Positions 1-6,306 of a DNA stretch of 8,015 nt are shown here, piece by piece (the stretch's first letter is position 1; each line of letters opens with the position of its first letter). Both the position numbers and the translations under genes were made by a program. The stretch lies in the NCBI GenBank assembly GCA_028699365.1, contig JAQVUQ010000113.1, positions 1 to 8,015 on the forward strand, in the 5' to 3' direction. This DNA is from UBA5359 sp028699365 [NCBI: bacterium]. Lineage in GTDB: Bacteria; UBP13; UBA5359. The notes beneath the pieces were generated by a model, which made no database searches, was not told the origin of the DNA, and worked only from the letters and a program-made list of their open reading frames with translations.

Positions 1-212
1 TGCTCAAAGTGTATATAGATTCTTTCGGCCTGCTTCTGCAGGAAACCTGCGGGAACATAAAGCCCGAACGCTTCTTTGCCGTCGGCGGGTTGTCGCAAAG
101 CCGTCGATGGCTCCAACTGCTGCAGGATAGATACGGCATAGACTTCATCAGGCCGGCCGCCGGGCACACTTCGCTTATCGGCATAGCCAGGGTAATAGAA
201 AAAAGGCGGTAA
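1..212 (+). CDS. FGGY-family carbohydrate kinase, C-terminal end (partial)
   Basis: This is the last 69 or so codons of a gene that begins left of the window; the reading frame is open from base 3 to a TAA at 210-212. FGGY kinases phosphorylate sugars or sugar alcohols (xylulose, gluconate, glycerol, rhamnulose and others) with ATP in the cytoplasm. The visible part matches the end of the C-terminal domain: AVGGLSQSRRWLQLLQDRYG corresponds to the family GG-x-S-x-S-xx-W-xQ motif that helps form the nucleotide site. It is followed by SLIGIARV where most members have an ALGAA-like segment, so it is a somewhat divergent member. The substrate cannot be read from this piece. It precedes the creatininase-family gene by 23 bases and is likely in one operon with it. 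GTG at 9 is an internal codon, not the start. Confidence 0.85.
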   Translation, partial: LKVYIDSFGLLLQETCGNIKPERFFAVGGLSQSRRWLQLLQDRYGIDFIRPAAGHTSLIGIARVIEKRR

Positions 213-235
213 ACGCCTGATATGGGAGCGGTAAA

Positions 236-1015
236 ATGGAACATAGATTTGAGTATCAGACATCAGAGCAACTGAAGGAGCAGATCAAGAAGAAACCTTT
301 GGTGATACTGGGCATAGGCACCGTGGAAGAGCACGGCGCTCACCTGCCCCTGGGCACGGATTGGTTCATCACCCAGCACTTTATAGACGATCTCACCGTC
401 TATCTGGACAAGGAAACGGACATACCCTTTCTGACCTTGCCCGCTATCTGGACCGGTTACTCGGCCAGAGAGATGCAGCGCTGGCCGGGAACCATCACTC
501 TCACCACCCGCACGGTCATGGATATGACGAATCAAATCATCAGCTCCTTGTGCGAAATGGGATTTGACAAGATACTGGTCCTTAACGGGCACGGCCATCA
601 CAAAGAACTCCTGCGGGTAGTAGCCAGGGAGATAGCGGACCGCTACAATGTCTTCCCGGCAGTGGCCGATATTCTGGCCATGGGCGTCCGGGAATTTAAC
701 GAAGTGCGCCGGGGAGGTGCCGGAGGCAGCATCCACGGCGGCGAGGATGAAACCTCCATCCTGATGCATTACAACTATGATATAGATACTTCCAAGTATA
801 CGGATGTAGATCATATCGATTATCATACCGAATATATCGCCGGCGACAATTACATCGGCTCCTCCAAGCTCTTCTGGTCCACCTGGGGATACTTCAAGAG
901 CAAGACAGGGCTGCTGGGAGATCCCACCCCCTCCGAAGCCGCAACCGGCCGGGTGTTGATGGAAGCCTGCGTGAAGAACCTGGCCGGGTTTATAAAGGAA
1001 TACATGCAGAGATAA
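236..1015 (+). CDS. Creatininase-family metal-dependent amidohydrolase
   Basis: A 259-residue protein, close to the usual family length of about 240-260. Family members are cytoplasmic, bind two metals and hydrolyse amide or lactam bonds; examples are creatininase, formamide hydrolases of pyrimidine and flavin pathways, and MftE. Seen here: GTVEEHGAHLPLGTD at residues 28-42, in which E31, H33 and D42 line up with creatininase metal ligands Glu34, His36 and Asp45. NGHGHH at 117-122 contains H119, matching creatininase His120, and HGGEDETS at 167-174 matches the family HAGExETS motif. The normal NGHGGN is altered to NGHGHH, placing histidines where glycine and asparagine are typical. The start at 236 is supported by GGGAG at 224-228, seven bases upstream. 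It lies between a sugar kinase and an isomerase-like gene, so a role on an amide, lactam or lactone carbohydrate derivative is likely, but the substrate is unknown. True creatinine hydrolysis is unlikely from context. Confidence 0.88.
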   Translation: MEHRFEYQTSEQLKEQIKKKPLVILGIGTVEEHGAHLPLGTDWFITQHFIDDLTVYLDKETDIPFLTLPAIWTGYSAREMQRWPGTITLTTRTVMDMTNQIISSLCEMGFDKILVLNGHGHHKELLRVVAREIADRYNVFPAVADILAMGVREFNEVRRGGAGGSIHGGEDETSILMHYNYDIDTSKYTDVDHIDYHTEYIAGDNYIGSSKLFWSTWGYFKSKTGLLGDPTPSEAATGRVLMEACVKNLAGFIKEYMQR

Positions 1016-1035
1016 GGGGAGGCAGGTGAAAGAAG

Positions 1036-2418
1036 ATGAAAAAGCCCTTGCTTGGGTTATGCCCGATAGGAAAATTCGTTTTCAGCCATATTGACGCCTT
1101 GCGTTACAAGCAGATTATAGAGCGTAAGCTGAAAGAATGGGATATAGATTATGTGGGGATAGATGATGTCCTGCCCGACGGCATCGTCCGGTCACAGGAC
1201 CACGTGGAACCGGTGGTGAAGCATCTCAAGGCTAAGAATGTGGACGCACTCTTCATTCCGCACTGCAACTTCGGGACGGAGGGAGCGGCCGGCGTCATCG
1301 CCCGTGATATGGGAGTGCCGGTACTCCTCTGGGGCCCCAGAGACGAAGCTCCGCTGGCCGACGGCACCAGGCTCAGGGACACCCTTTGCGGTCTCTTTGC
1401 CTCCAGCAAAGTGCTGCATAAGCTGGGGGTGAAGTTCACCTATATAGAGAACTGCAGCCCGGATGAAGACCTTTTCAAGGAAGGCGTACAGCGCTTCACG
1501 GCCGCCGTCAATGTTATTGCCAAGGCTAAGCGCATGCGTATCGGCGTTATCGGACAGAGGATAGATTTCTTCTGGACCACTATCGTCAACGAGAGCGAAC
1601 TGCTGGAACGGTTCGGGGTGGAGATGCTGCCGGTGGACATGGTGGAGTTCACCTCGGATGTCAGGGACTTGGCACGCCGGGAGAGGCAGAAGTATCTGGA
1701 GGAGATCGAGAGAGAGCGGCAGTGGCTGAAATTCGGTGCTCTGGACGGAAAAGATGAATTGATTCACCTTTATGCCGCCAGAGACAGGATGCTGAGCCTG
1801 GCACAGGAACGCGGGCTGGATGCCTTTGCTCTGCAATCCTTCAATTCCATCTGCACGGAATTGGGGTGCGCTATAGATTACACCATGGCTATGGTTAATG
1901 ATGCCGGTGTGCCGGTGGCTTGTGAGACCGACATCCACGGGGCTGTCAGCACGGTTTTGTTGCAGGCGGCGACAGGCCGTAAAGATCCTGTTATGCTGGC
2001 TGATCTGACTGTCAGGCATCCGGATAACGATAATGCCGTGCTGCTCTGGCATGCCGGGTTTGCCGCTGATCTCCGTGATACGTCAGGCAGGGCCGAATTA
2101 GGGGAGCATTGGATTCTCCCCGGATTTCTCCCCGGTTCCACTCACTGGAAGATGAAGGATGGTCCATTGACCGTCTTCCGCTTTGACGGAGATCGCGGCA
2201 GCTACAGTTGCCTGGCCGGAGAAGGCAAAACGGTTGAAGGGCCGACAACCGAGAACAACTACATGTGGATGGAAGTCAACGACTGGCCTGCCTGGGAGAG
2301 AGCCTTTATCGAGGGGCCGTATATTCATCATGTAGCCTGTGCATACGGGCACCAGGCCGATGTGCTGCAAGAGGCGTTCAGGTATATTGGCGGGGTTTCG
2401 TTGAGCGTTCTGCCTTGA
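1036..2418 (+). CDS. L-fucose/L-arabinose isomerase-family protein
   Basis: A 460-residue cytoplasmic protein resembling the divergent branch of the FucI/AraA fold, which interconverts aldoses and ketoses using a divalent metal. N-terminal two thirds: Rossmann-like segments such as VDALFIPHCNFGTEG and MRIGVIGQR (around residues 170). The likely active-site stretch is VACETDIHGAVSTVLLQA, with E297 and D299 as candidate metal ligands. It is followed by LLWHAGF (H339) and a C-terminal GPYIHHVACAYGHQADVL segment (H431, H432) that resembles the HHvav.G ending of L-fucose isomerases. It is shorter than E. coli FucI (about 590 residues). The start is supported by AGGGGAGG at 1015-1022 and a closer AGGTGA at 1024-1029; the gap from the creatininase stop is 20 bases, indicating an operon. 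The substrate is not predictable: members of this branch are often annotated as fucose isomerase without biochemical proof. No clear terminator follows. Confidence 0.82.
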   Translation: MKKPLLGLCPIGKFVFSHIDALRYKQIIERKLKEWDIDYVGIDDVLPDGIVRSQDHVEPVVKHLKAKNVDALFIPHCNFGTEGAAGVIARDMGVPVLLWGPRDEAPLADGTRLRDTLCGLFASSKVLHKLGVKFTYIENCSPDEDLFKEGVQRFTAAVNVIAKAKRMRIGVIGQRIDFFWTTIVNESELLERFGVEMLPVDMVEFTSDVRDLARRERQKYLEEIERERQWLKFGALDGKDELIHLYAARDRMLSLAQERGLDAFALQSFNSICTELGCAIDYTMAMVNDAGVPVACETDIHGAVSTVLLQAATGRKDPVMLADLTVRHPDNDNAVLLWHAGFAADLRDTSGRAELGEHWILPGFLPGSTHWKMKDGPLTVFRFDGDRGSYSCLAGEGKTVEGPTTENNYMWMEVNDWPAWERAFIEGPYIHHVACAYGHQADVLQEAFRYIGGVSLSVLP

Positions 2419-2483
2419 TGGGCTATGCTCTTTGCGGGTAGTGTATATTTTGGGTTAAAGTTGTTTCAGCTTCGTTTGCTGCA

Positions 2484-2492
2484 TGTTATAAT
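2484..2492 (+). promoter_or_regulatory. Extended -10 promoter for the small ORF
   Basis: TGTTATAAT is a perfect -10 hexamer (TATAAT, 2487-2492) preceded by the TGn extended -10 element. The -35 region is poor (GTTTCA at 2463-2468 is only a partial match), which an extended -10 can compensate for. The expected transcription start, about seven bases downstream, falls at 2499-2500, on the ATG of the following ORF, so the transcript may be leaderless. This promoter marks the start of a transcription unit separate from the upstream sugar genes. Confidence 0.5.
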
Positions 2493-2499
2493 TGAAAAC

Positions 2500-2739
2500 A
2501 TGATGGAAATGATCGATTGGAAGAAATTCAACCGTTGGGAAAGTGAGTATCTACTGAAAAAATGGGGTAATGCCTTATTCTCCGATGCCCTGCAGGTGGC
2601 CGAGGAGCTTTATGCCTTTGCTCTTTCCCGGTCTCCCGAGATGGTGCAGCCCCCCTGGCCAGGAGATGAGGCTGCCAAGGAGTTGCCTCATTTACGTGCT
2701 CTTATCGAGATGGGGCGCAAGATGCGCGGATCTTCCTAA
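2500..2739 (+). CDS. Small hypothetical protein (79 aa), unrecognised
   Basis: I do not recognise this protein. From ATG 2500 it has 79 residues: a charged, aromatic-rich start (MMEMIDWKKFNRWESEYLLK), a likely helical middle (SDALQVAEELYAFALSRS), a proline-rich turn (PPWPGDE) and a basic tail (LIEMGRKMRGSS). There is no signal peptide or membrane segment. The frame is open back to an ATG at 2425, which would add 25 hydrophobic residues, but those codons overlap the promoter and neither ATG has a Shine-Dalgarno sequence. I chose 2500 because a TATAAT box ends seven bases before it. Its TAA stop is in the same frame as the DUF1016 gene, with 63 bases and no stop between. It could be an accessory partner of that nuclease or a remnant. 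Whether it is translated is uncertain. Confidence 0.45.
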   Translation: MMEMIDWKKFNRWESEYLLKKWGNALFSDALQVAEELYAFALSRSPEMVQPPWPGDEAAKELPHLRALIEMGRKMRGSS

Positions 2740-2802
2740 GGATATCGGTTAACAAACGAGCATTTCCAAGATTCACGCTCCTTTTTCAGATATTTCTCAT
2801 CT

Positions 2803-3846
2803 TTGCCTGCCCATACTTCCTTTTCTACCCAATTGCTTAACGAGATCCGAAAGATGATCGAGGATACCCGTGCCGCCGTCGTGGTAACGGTAAATGTCAG
2901 GTTAACAATGCTCTACTGGCAGATTGGAAAGAGAATCAACGACGAGATATTGCATGGCGATCGCGCTGAATATGGTAAAGAAATTATTGCCACATTATCA
3001 CAACAACTGCAAAACGATTATGGTCGGGGATTTGAAGAAAAAAACCTGCGACGCATGATCCAGTTTTTTGGCGCTTTCCCGGATATGCAGATTGTCGCCA
3101 CACTGTCGCGACAATTGAGCTGGTCCCACTTTCGTGAGTTACTGCCCCTCGATAAACCACTCCAGCGAGATTTTTATGCCGAGATGTGCCGTGTGGAGCG
3201 ATGGAGCGTGCGGATTCTTCGCCAAAAAATCGATTCCATGCTTTACGAGCGTACTGCTCTCTCTCGCAAGCCGGAGGCAGTTGCCAAGGCGGAGTTGGAG
3301 AAACTGCGTGACGAGGATTGTATGTCGCCCGACCTCATCTTCAAGGATCCTTACATCCTTGATTTTCTTGGACTAAAGGACAGCTATCTTGAAAAGGATT
3401 TGGAGGATGCCATTCTTCGGGAAATCGAGCGTTTTCTGCTTGAATTTGGTGCAGGTTTTACCTTTGTTGCACGGCAGAAGCGGATCCAGATTGACAGCGA
3501 GGATTACTATCTCGATCTACTATTCTATCACCGAAAACTGAAGCGCCTTATCGCCCTTGATCTGAAGCTGGGTCGGTTCAAGGCTGCCTACAAGGGTCAG
3601 ATGGAACTTTATCTCCGCTGGCTGGCCAAATATGAGAGCGAGCTTGACGAGGAGCCGCCCCTTGGTCTGATCCTTTGTGCCGAGGGCAATCATGAACAGA
3701 TAGAACTGCTTGAACTAGGCCAGTCCGGTATCCATGTCGCTGAGTATTTGACGGAACTACCACCTAAGGATGTCCTGAAAGGAAAACTGCATGATGCCAT
3801 AACTCGTTCCAGACTGGCTATCGAGAATTTTGCCGATAACTCGTAG
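2803..3846 (+). CDS. DUF1016 / YhcG-family PD-(D/E)XK nuclease
   Basis: A 347-residue protein close to the family length (E. coli YhcG is about 375). The N-terminal DUF1016 domain is clear: LLNEIRKMIEDTRAAV, then LTMLYWQIGKRI, a GKEIIATLSQQL segment and LSRQLSWSHFRELLPL. The C-terminal domain is a PD-(D/E)XK nuclease fold with D238 in EDYYLDLLFYHRKLK and D253-L-K255 in LIALDLKLG as the probable catalytic set. It is followed by YKGQMELYLRWL and PPLGLILCAEG, also typical. Family members are presumed DNA-acting and are often found near type I restriction loci or mobile DNA; the exact role is unproven. Here it stands alone: no hsdR, hsdM or hsdS is visible. TTG 2803 is the first possible start in the frame; TTG 2833 is an alternative and ATG 2854 would cut into the conserved N-terminus. 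None has a good ribosome binding site. Isoleucine codons include few ATA (3 of 23) compared with neighbours, suggesting transfer. Confidence 0.88.
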   Translation: MPAHTSFSTQLLNEIRKMIEDTRAAVVVTVNVRLTMLYWQIGKRINDEILHGDRAEYGKEIIATLSQQLQNDYGRGFEEKNLRRMIQFFGAFPDMQIVATLSRQLSWSHFRELLPLDKPLQRDFYAEMCRVERWSVRILRQKIDSMLYERTALSRKPEAVAKAELEKLRDEDCMSPDLIFKDPYILDFLGLKDSYLEKDLEDAILREIERFLLEFGAGFTFVARQKRIQIDSEDYYLDLLFYHRKLKRLIALDLKLGRFKAAYKGQMELYLRWLAKYESELDEEPPLGLILCAEGNHEQIELLELGQSGIHVAEYLTELPPKDVLKGKLHDAITRSRLAIENFADNS

Positions 3847-3920
3847 CAGGATATATTATTTCTGTCAAACTGGAAATCACTGAGCAAACAGAAATCGGAC
3901 CAGGCATATCTTTATGTGTC

Positions 3921-3936
3921 TGTTAACATGTTATCA
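3921..3936. repeat. AT-rich palindrome in the intergenic region
   Basis: TGTTAACATGTTATCA is a 16-bp inverted repeat with one mismatched pair; its core TAACATGTTA (3924-3933) is perfect. It lies 75 bases after the DUF1016 stop and about 125 bases before the LacI start, away from any obvious promoter boxes. It could be a regulator binding site. No hairpin-plus-T-run structure supports a terminator. The rest of 3847-4020 shows nothing else convincing. Confidence 0.25.
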
Positions 3937-4024
3937 CATTTCCCATATTACCTTTCCTACGTAAGTACAAACGATAGCATCTCCTGGCAAGGTCACAACA
4001 GATGCAGTATCTTTAGATTCCCGC

Positions 4025-4054
4025 TTGCGGGCACGTGCCCGCATGTTATATAAT
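4025..4054 (+). promoter_or_regulatory. Promoter of the LacI-family regulator gene
   Basis: A perfect TATAAT -10 box at 4049-4054 is preceded by TTGCGG at 4025-4030 with an 18-bp spacer. The expected start of transcription is at about 4061-4062, directly on the ATG at 4062, so the transcript may be leaderless. The decamer GCATGTTATA at 4041-4050 is shared exactly with the small-ORF promoter at 2481-2490. A perfect palindrome fills the spacer, so binding there should block polymerase. Confidence 0.55.
4026..4043. promoter_or_regulatory. Perfect 18-bp palindromic operator, probably for the LacI regulator
   Basis: TGCGGGCACGTGCCCGCA is its own reverse complement over all 18 bases and is centred on CG, as LacI/PurR-type operators commonly are. 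It overlaps the -35 hexamer and occupies the spacer of the regulator's promoter. The natural reading is autorepression by the downstream LacI protein. I did not see a second copy elsewhere in the window; the upstream operon promoter lies outside it. Confidence 0.6.
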
Positions 4055-4061
4055 GGCGCTT

Positions 4062-5084
4062 ATGAGAAAGACAACTTTGCAGGATATAGCAGATCGAGCC
4101 GGTGTCTCCAGGGCAACGGTGGACAGGGCGCTGCACGGGCGAGGCAGAGTCATGGAAGAGACCCGGCAAAATATACTCCGCATTGCCGGGGAACTCAACC
4201 ATAGTCCCAACTTGAGAGCCCGGGGATTGAAGCTGTCCCGGAGTTTTCTGATCGGCATGGCTGTTCCCAACATCTCAAAGTCCTTCTATGCGGATGTGGT
4301 CCAGGGAACCGAGGAGTGTCTGAAAGATTACGGCTACGGCTTGATCCTGTGCAACATCGTCACTCGGCAGAGTGCCGACCGCTATTTGTCCATGCTGAGG
4401 ACACAGGGTGTGGACGGGATCATATCCTGTGCCGAGATAGAATACGGATGGGACGGACACTTAAGAACGCTTGCCGGTGAGGGAACTCCCGTTGTCATGA
4501 TCAATGACCGGGTGGCAGGGGTGGATGGTCCGGTTGTTTATGTGGATCAGGTCAAAGGCGGCTATCTGGCTACAAAATGCCTGCTGGATGCCGGACATCG
4601 CCGGGTTCTGTTTATCGGCAGGTCAAGGGGCTATATAAATCTGGAACGGAAGAAGGGTTACCGGCAGGCACTGGAGGAGGCCGGGATCAAACCGGATGGG
4701 AGTCTGTGCATCAGCTTCGATAACTGGGATGAAGAGTTCGATGCCTTTATATCCGGGCTGACGAACCATCAACAGGCGCCGACAGCAGCCTTCATCCCTT
4801 CCGATCTGGCGGCCGTCAAATTCATAAACCGGCTGCAAAGCTGCGGCTATCGGGTGCCGGATGACTTTTCAGTTGTCGGATTTGATGATCTCTCCAGCCT
4901 GCAATGGTTTATTCCCGGATTGACGACTATCCGGCAACAAAAAAAAGAGATGGGTTTTTATGCGGCACAACTGCTGCTGGCTCGGCTTAAAGGAGAGAAA
5001 ACTGAAGATGTCCTGCTGGATGTCGAGCTGGTCGAGCGCAATACGGTTTGTAAAGATAAGAACGGAGGCACATCGTATGAATAA
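4062..5084 (+). CDS. LacI-family transcriptional regulator
   Basis: A 340-residue DNA-binding repressor, a normal length for the family. The N-terminal helix-turn-helix is clear: TLQDIADRAGVSRATVDRAL at about residues 5-24, with the hinge-helix region at about 49-57 (NLRARGLKL). A periplasmic-binding-protein-like effector domain follows, with typical landmarks: SFLIGMAVPNISKSFYADVV, VDGIISCAE, VVMINDR, HRRVLFIGRS, PTAAFIPSDLAAV and VPDDFSVVGFDD. The effector is probably a sugar or derivative handled by the neighbouring enzymes, which is inference. Start choice: ATG 4062 gives the canonical M-x-K-TTLQDIA beginning and lies seven bases after TATAAT; ATG 4053 and GTG 4035 are in frame but fall within the promoter and operator, and none has a Shine-Dalgarno. 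The 3' end overlaps the epimerase gene start by eight bases, so the two are co-transcribed and probably translationally coupled. An 18-bp palindrome in the promoter suggests autoregulation. Confidence 0.92.
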   Translation: MRKTTLQDIADRAGVSRATVDRALHGRGRVMEETRQNILRIAGELNHSPNLRARGLKLSRSFLIGMAVPNISKSFYADVVQGTEECLKDYGYGLILCNIVTRQSADRYLSMLRTQGVDGIISCAEIEYGWDGHLRTLAGEGTPVVMINDRVAGVDGPVVYVDQVKGGYLATKCLLDAGHRRVLFIGRSRGYINLERKKGYRQALEEAGIKPDGSLCISFDNWDEEFDAFISGLTNHQQAPTAAFIPSDLAAVKFINRLQSCGYRVPDDFSVVGFDDLSSLQWFIPGLTTIRQQKKEMGFYAAQLLLARLKGEKTEDVLLDVELVERNTVCKDKNGGTSYE

Positions 5085-6246
5085 TTTAACGGCGAGTAGA
5101 CCAGGCAAAGAGCTGTATTTAAGAGAGCTGACGGAAAACGTCGTTCCCTTCTGGGAGAAGAGCTGCATAGACCGGGAGTCCGGCGGCTATTTCAACAGCC
5201 TTGACCGGGACGGGAGCGTCTACGATACGGAGAAGTTCATGTGGATACAGTGGCGCACCGTCTGGACGTTCAGTGAACTCTATCTCAGGCTGCAGAAGAA
5301 CGAGCGCTGGCTGGAGGCGGCAGCCCACGGCTACGAGTTTCTGACAAAACACGGCAAGGACGAGCAGGGACGCTATTACTTTGCCCTGGCCCGCGACGGC
5401 AGCCCCAGCATGGCCCCCTACTCCGTCTTCTCCGACTGCTTTGCCGTCATGGGCGCCGCCGCTTATTACCGTGCCTGCGGCAGGGAAGACGCCAAACAGG
5501 AGGCACTATCGGCCTTCCGGAGCTACCTGGACAGAGAGGATCGCCCCAAGGGCGAGTGGACCAAGGAGCTTCCCGGGCGCAAGCCCATGAAGAACCTGGG
5601 CTTCTATATGATGAAAGCCAACCTGGCCGTGGTGCTGGAAGAGTGTCTGGATGATACCTCTTATCGGCGGGAGATGAGACAGGCAATAGACACGGTCATG
5701 AATGAGTTCCGGCATCCCGAATACCGCATACTGTTCGAGAACGTAGGGCTTGACGGAAGCTTCGACCTGACATCGCAGGCCGGGCGGCATCTCAACCCCG
5801 GTCATGCCGTAGAGGCCATGTGGTTCATCATGAAGGCCGCCGACAGGATGGGGGACAGAGCACTGATAGAGAGCGCGGCGGATATCGTCCTGGCGGAACT
5901 GGAGTTCGGCTGGGATAAGGAGCACGGCGGCATCTACTACTTCATGGATGTTCTGGGCAAGCCGCACATAGAGCTGCAGTGGAATATGAAGCTGTGGTGG
6001 GTGCACTGTGAGGCGCTGGTGGCCGCGGCCATGGCCTGGAAGCTGACCGGCCGGCCCGAGTTTAAAGAATGGTTCGAGAGGATTCATGAGTGGACCTGGT
6101 CCCATTATCCCGATCCGGAATACGGGGAATGGTTTGCCTACCTCGACCGTTTTGGTAACGTGACCCATACCCTCAAAGGCGGCAAGTGGAAGTGCTTCTT
6201 CCACCTGCCCCGCATGCTGATGGTTTGCAGTGAGTTGCTGGATTGA
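5077..6246 (+). CDS. N-acylglucosamine 2-epimerase (AGE)-family protein
   Basis: A 389-residue cytoplasmic (alpha/alpha)6-barrel enzyme. The family includes N-acetylglucosamine 2-epimerase, cellobiose 2-epimerase, and mannose or sulfoquinovose isomerases; all use histidine general acid/base chemistry at sugar C1/C2. Signature segments are present: VVPFWEKSCIDRESGGYFNS near the N-terminus, FMWIQWRTVWTFSELY, APYSVFSDCFAVMGAAAYYR, HLNPGHAVEAMWF (a conserved histidine), LWWVHCEAL (usually WWxHAEAL), and the C-terminal KGGKWKCFFHLPR. The key histidines and arginine are therefore intact. ATG 5077 is chosen because GGAGG at 5064-5068 sits eight bases before it; the frame extends further upstream but inside lacI. 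It overlaps the LacI stop by eight bases. The lack of a C-terminal regulatory extension and the neighbours suggest a catabolic aldose-ketose isomerase or epimerase rather than a sialic acid enzyme, but no sialic acid or ManNAc genes are visible to test this. Confidence 0.9.
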   Translation: MNNLTASRPGKELYLRELTENVVPFWEKSCIDRESGGYFNSLDRDGSVYDTEKFMWIQWRTVWTFSELYLRLQKNERWLEAAAHGYEFLTKHGKDEQGRYYFALARDGSPSMAPYSVFSDCFAVMGAAAYYRACGREDAKQEALSAFRSYLDREDRPKGEWTKELPGRKPMKNLGFYMMKANLAVVLEECLDDTSYRREMRQAIDTVMNEFRHPEYRILFENVGLDGSFDLTSQAGRHLNPGHAVEAMWFIMKAADRMGDRALIESAADIVLAELEFGWDKEHGGIYYFMDVLGKPHIELQWNMKLWWVHCEALVAAAMAWKLTGRPEFKEWFERIHEWTWSHYPDPEYGEWFAYLDRFGNVTHTLKGGKWKCFFHLPRMLMVCSELLD

Positions 6247-6277
6247 TGCAGGGCGACGGATCATGAGCTAATCCTTA

Positions 6278-6306
6278 TTGCCTTCCCCGCCATACAGTGC
6301 TAAAAT
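6278..6306 (+). promoter_or_regulatory. Promoter of the tetR-tolC unit
   Basis: TTGCCT (6278-6283), a 17-bp spacer, and TAAAAT (6301-6306) preceded by TGC (6298-6300), giving an extended -10 element. The expected transcription start, about 6313, falls inside the 26-bp palindrome that begins at 6307. The region from 6247 to 6277 shows no convincing terminator for the preceding epimerase gene. Confidence 0.6.

Noticed and set aside
204-218. Small hairpin AGGCG-GTAAA-CGCCT over the kinase stop codon
   Set aside because: A five-pair stem with no following T run, inside a tight operon; too short to call a terminator or regulator.
263-826. Open frame of 187 codons on the minus strand
   Set aside because: It lies wholly opposite the creatininase-family gene, whose motifs and ribosome binding site are clear; the minus-strand product has no recognisable family features.
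1192-2052. Open frame of 286 codons on the minus strand
   Set aside because: It is antisense to the isomerase-family gene and reflects that gene's codon bias; no start signal or motif supports it.
2737-2739. Possible stop-codon readthrough joining the small ORF to the DUF1016 protein
   Set aside because: The stop is TAA followed by GGA, not a known leaky context, and a shared frame has a one-in-three chance; the linker codons show no conserved feature.
3858-3895. Inverted repeat ATTTCTGT ... ACAGAAAT after the DUF1016 stop
   Set aside because: Eight AT-rich pairs around a 22-base loop without a T run; weak as a terminator and too short to claim as an element end.
4960-5076. Upstream extension of the epimerase reading frame
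   Set aside because: The 39 extra codons lie within lacI and encode a cysteine/tryptophan-rich stretch unlike the family; GGAGG at 5064-5068 clearly points to ATG 5077.
5506-6264. Open frame of 252 codons on the minus strand
   Set aside because: It is antisense to the AGE-family gene, which has intact signature histidines; the minus product is histidine- and proline-rich with no known motif.
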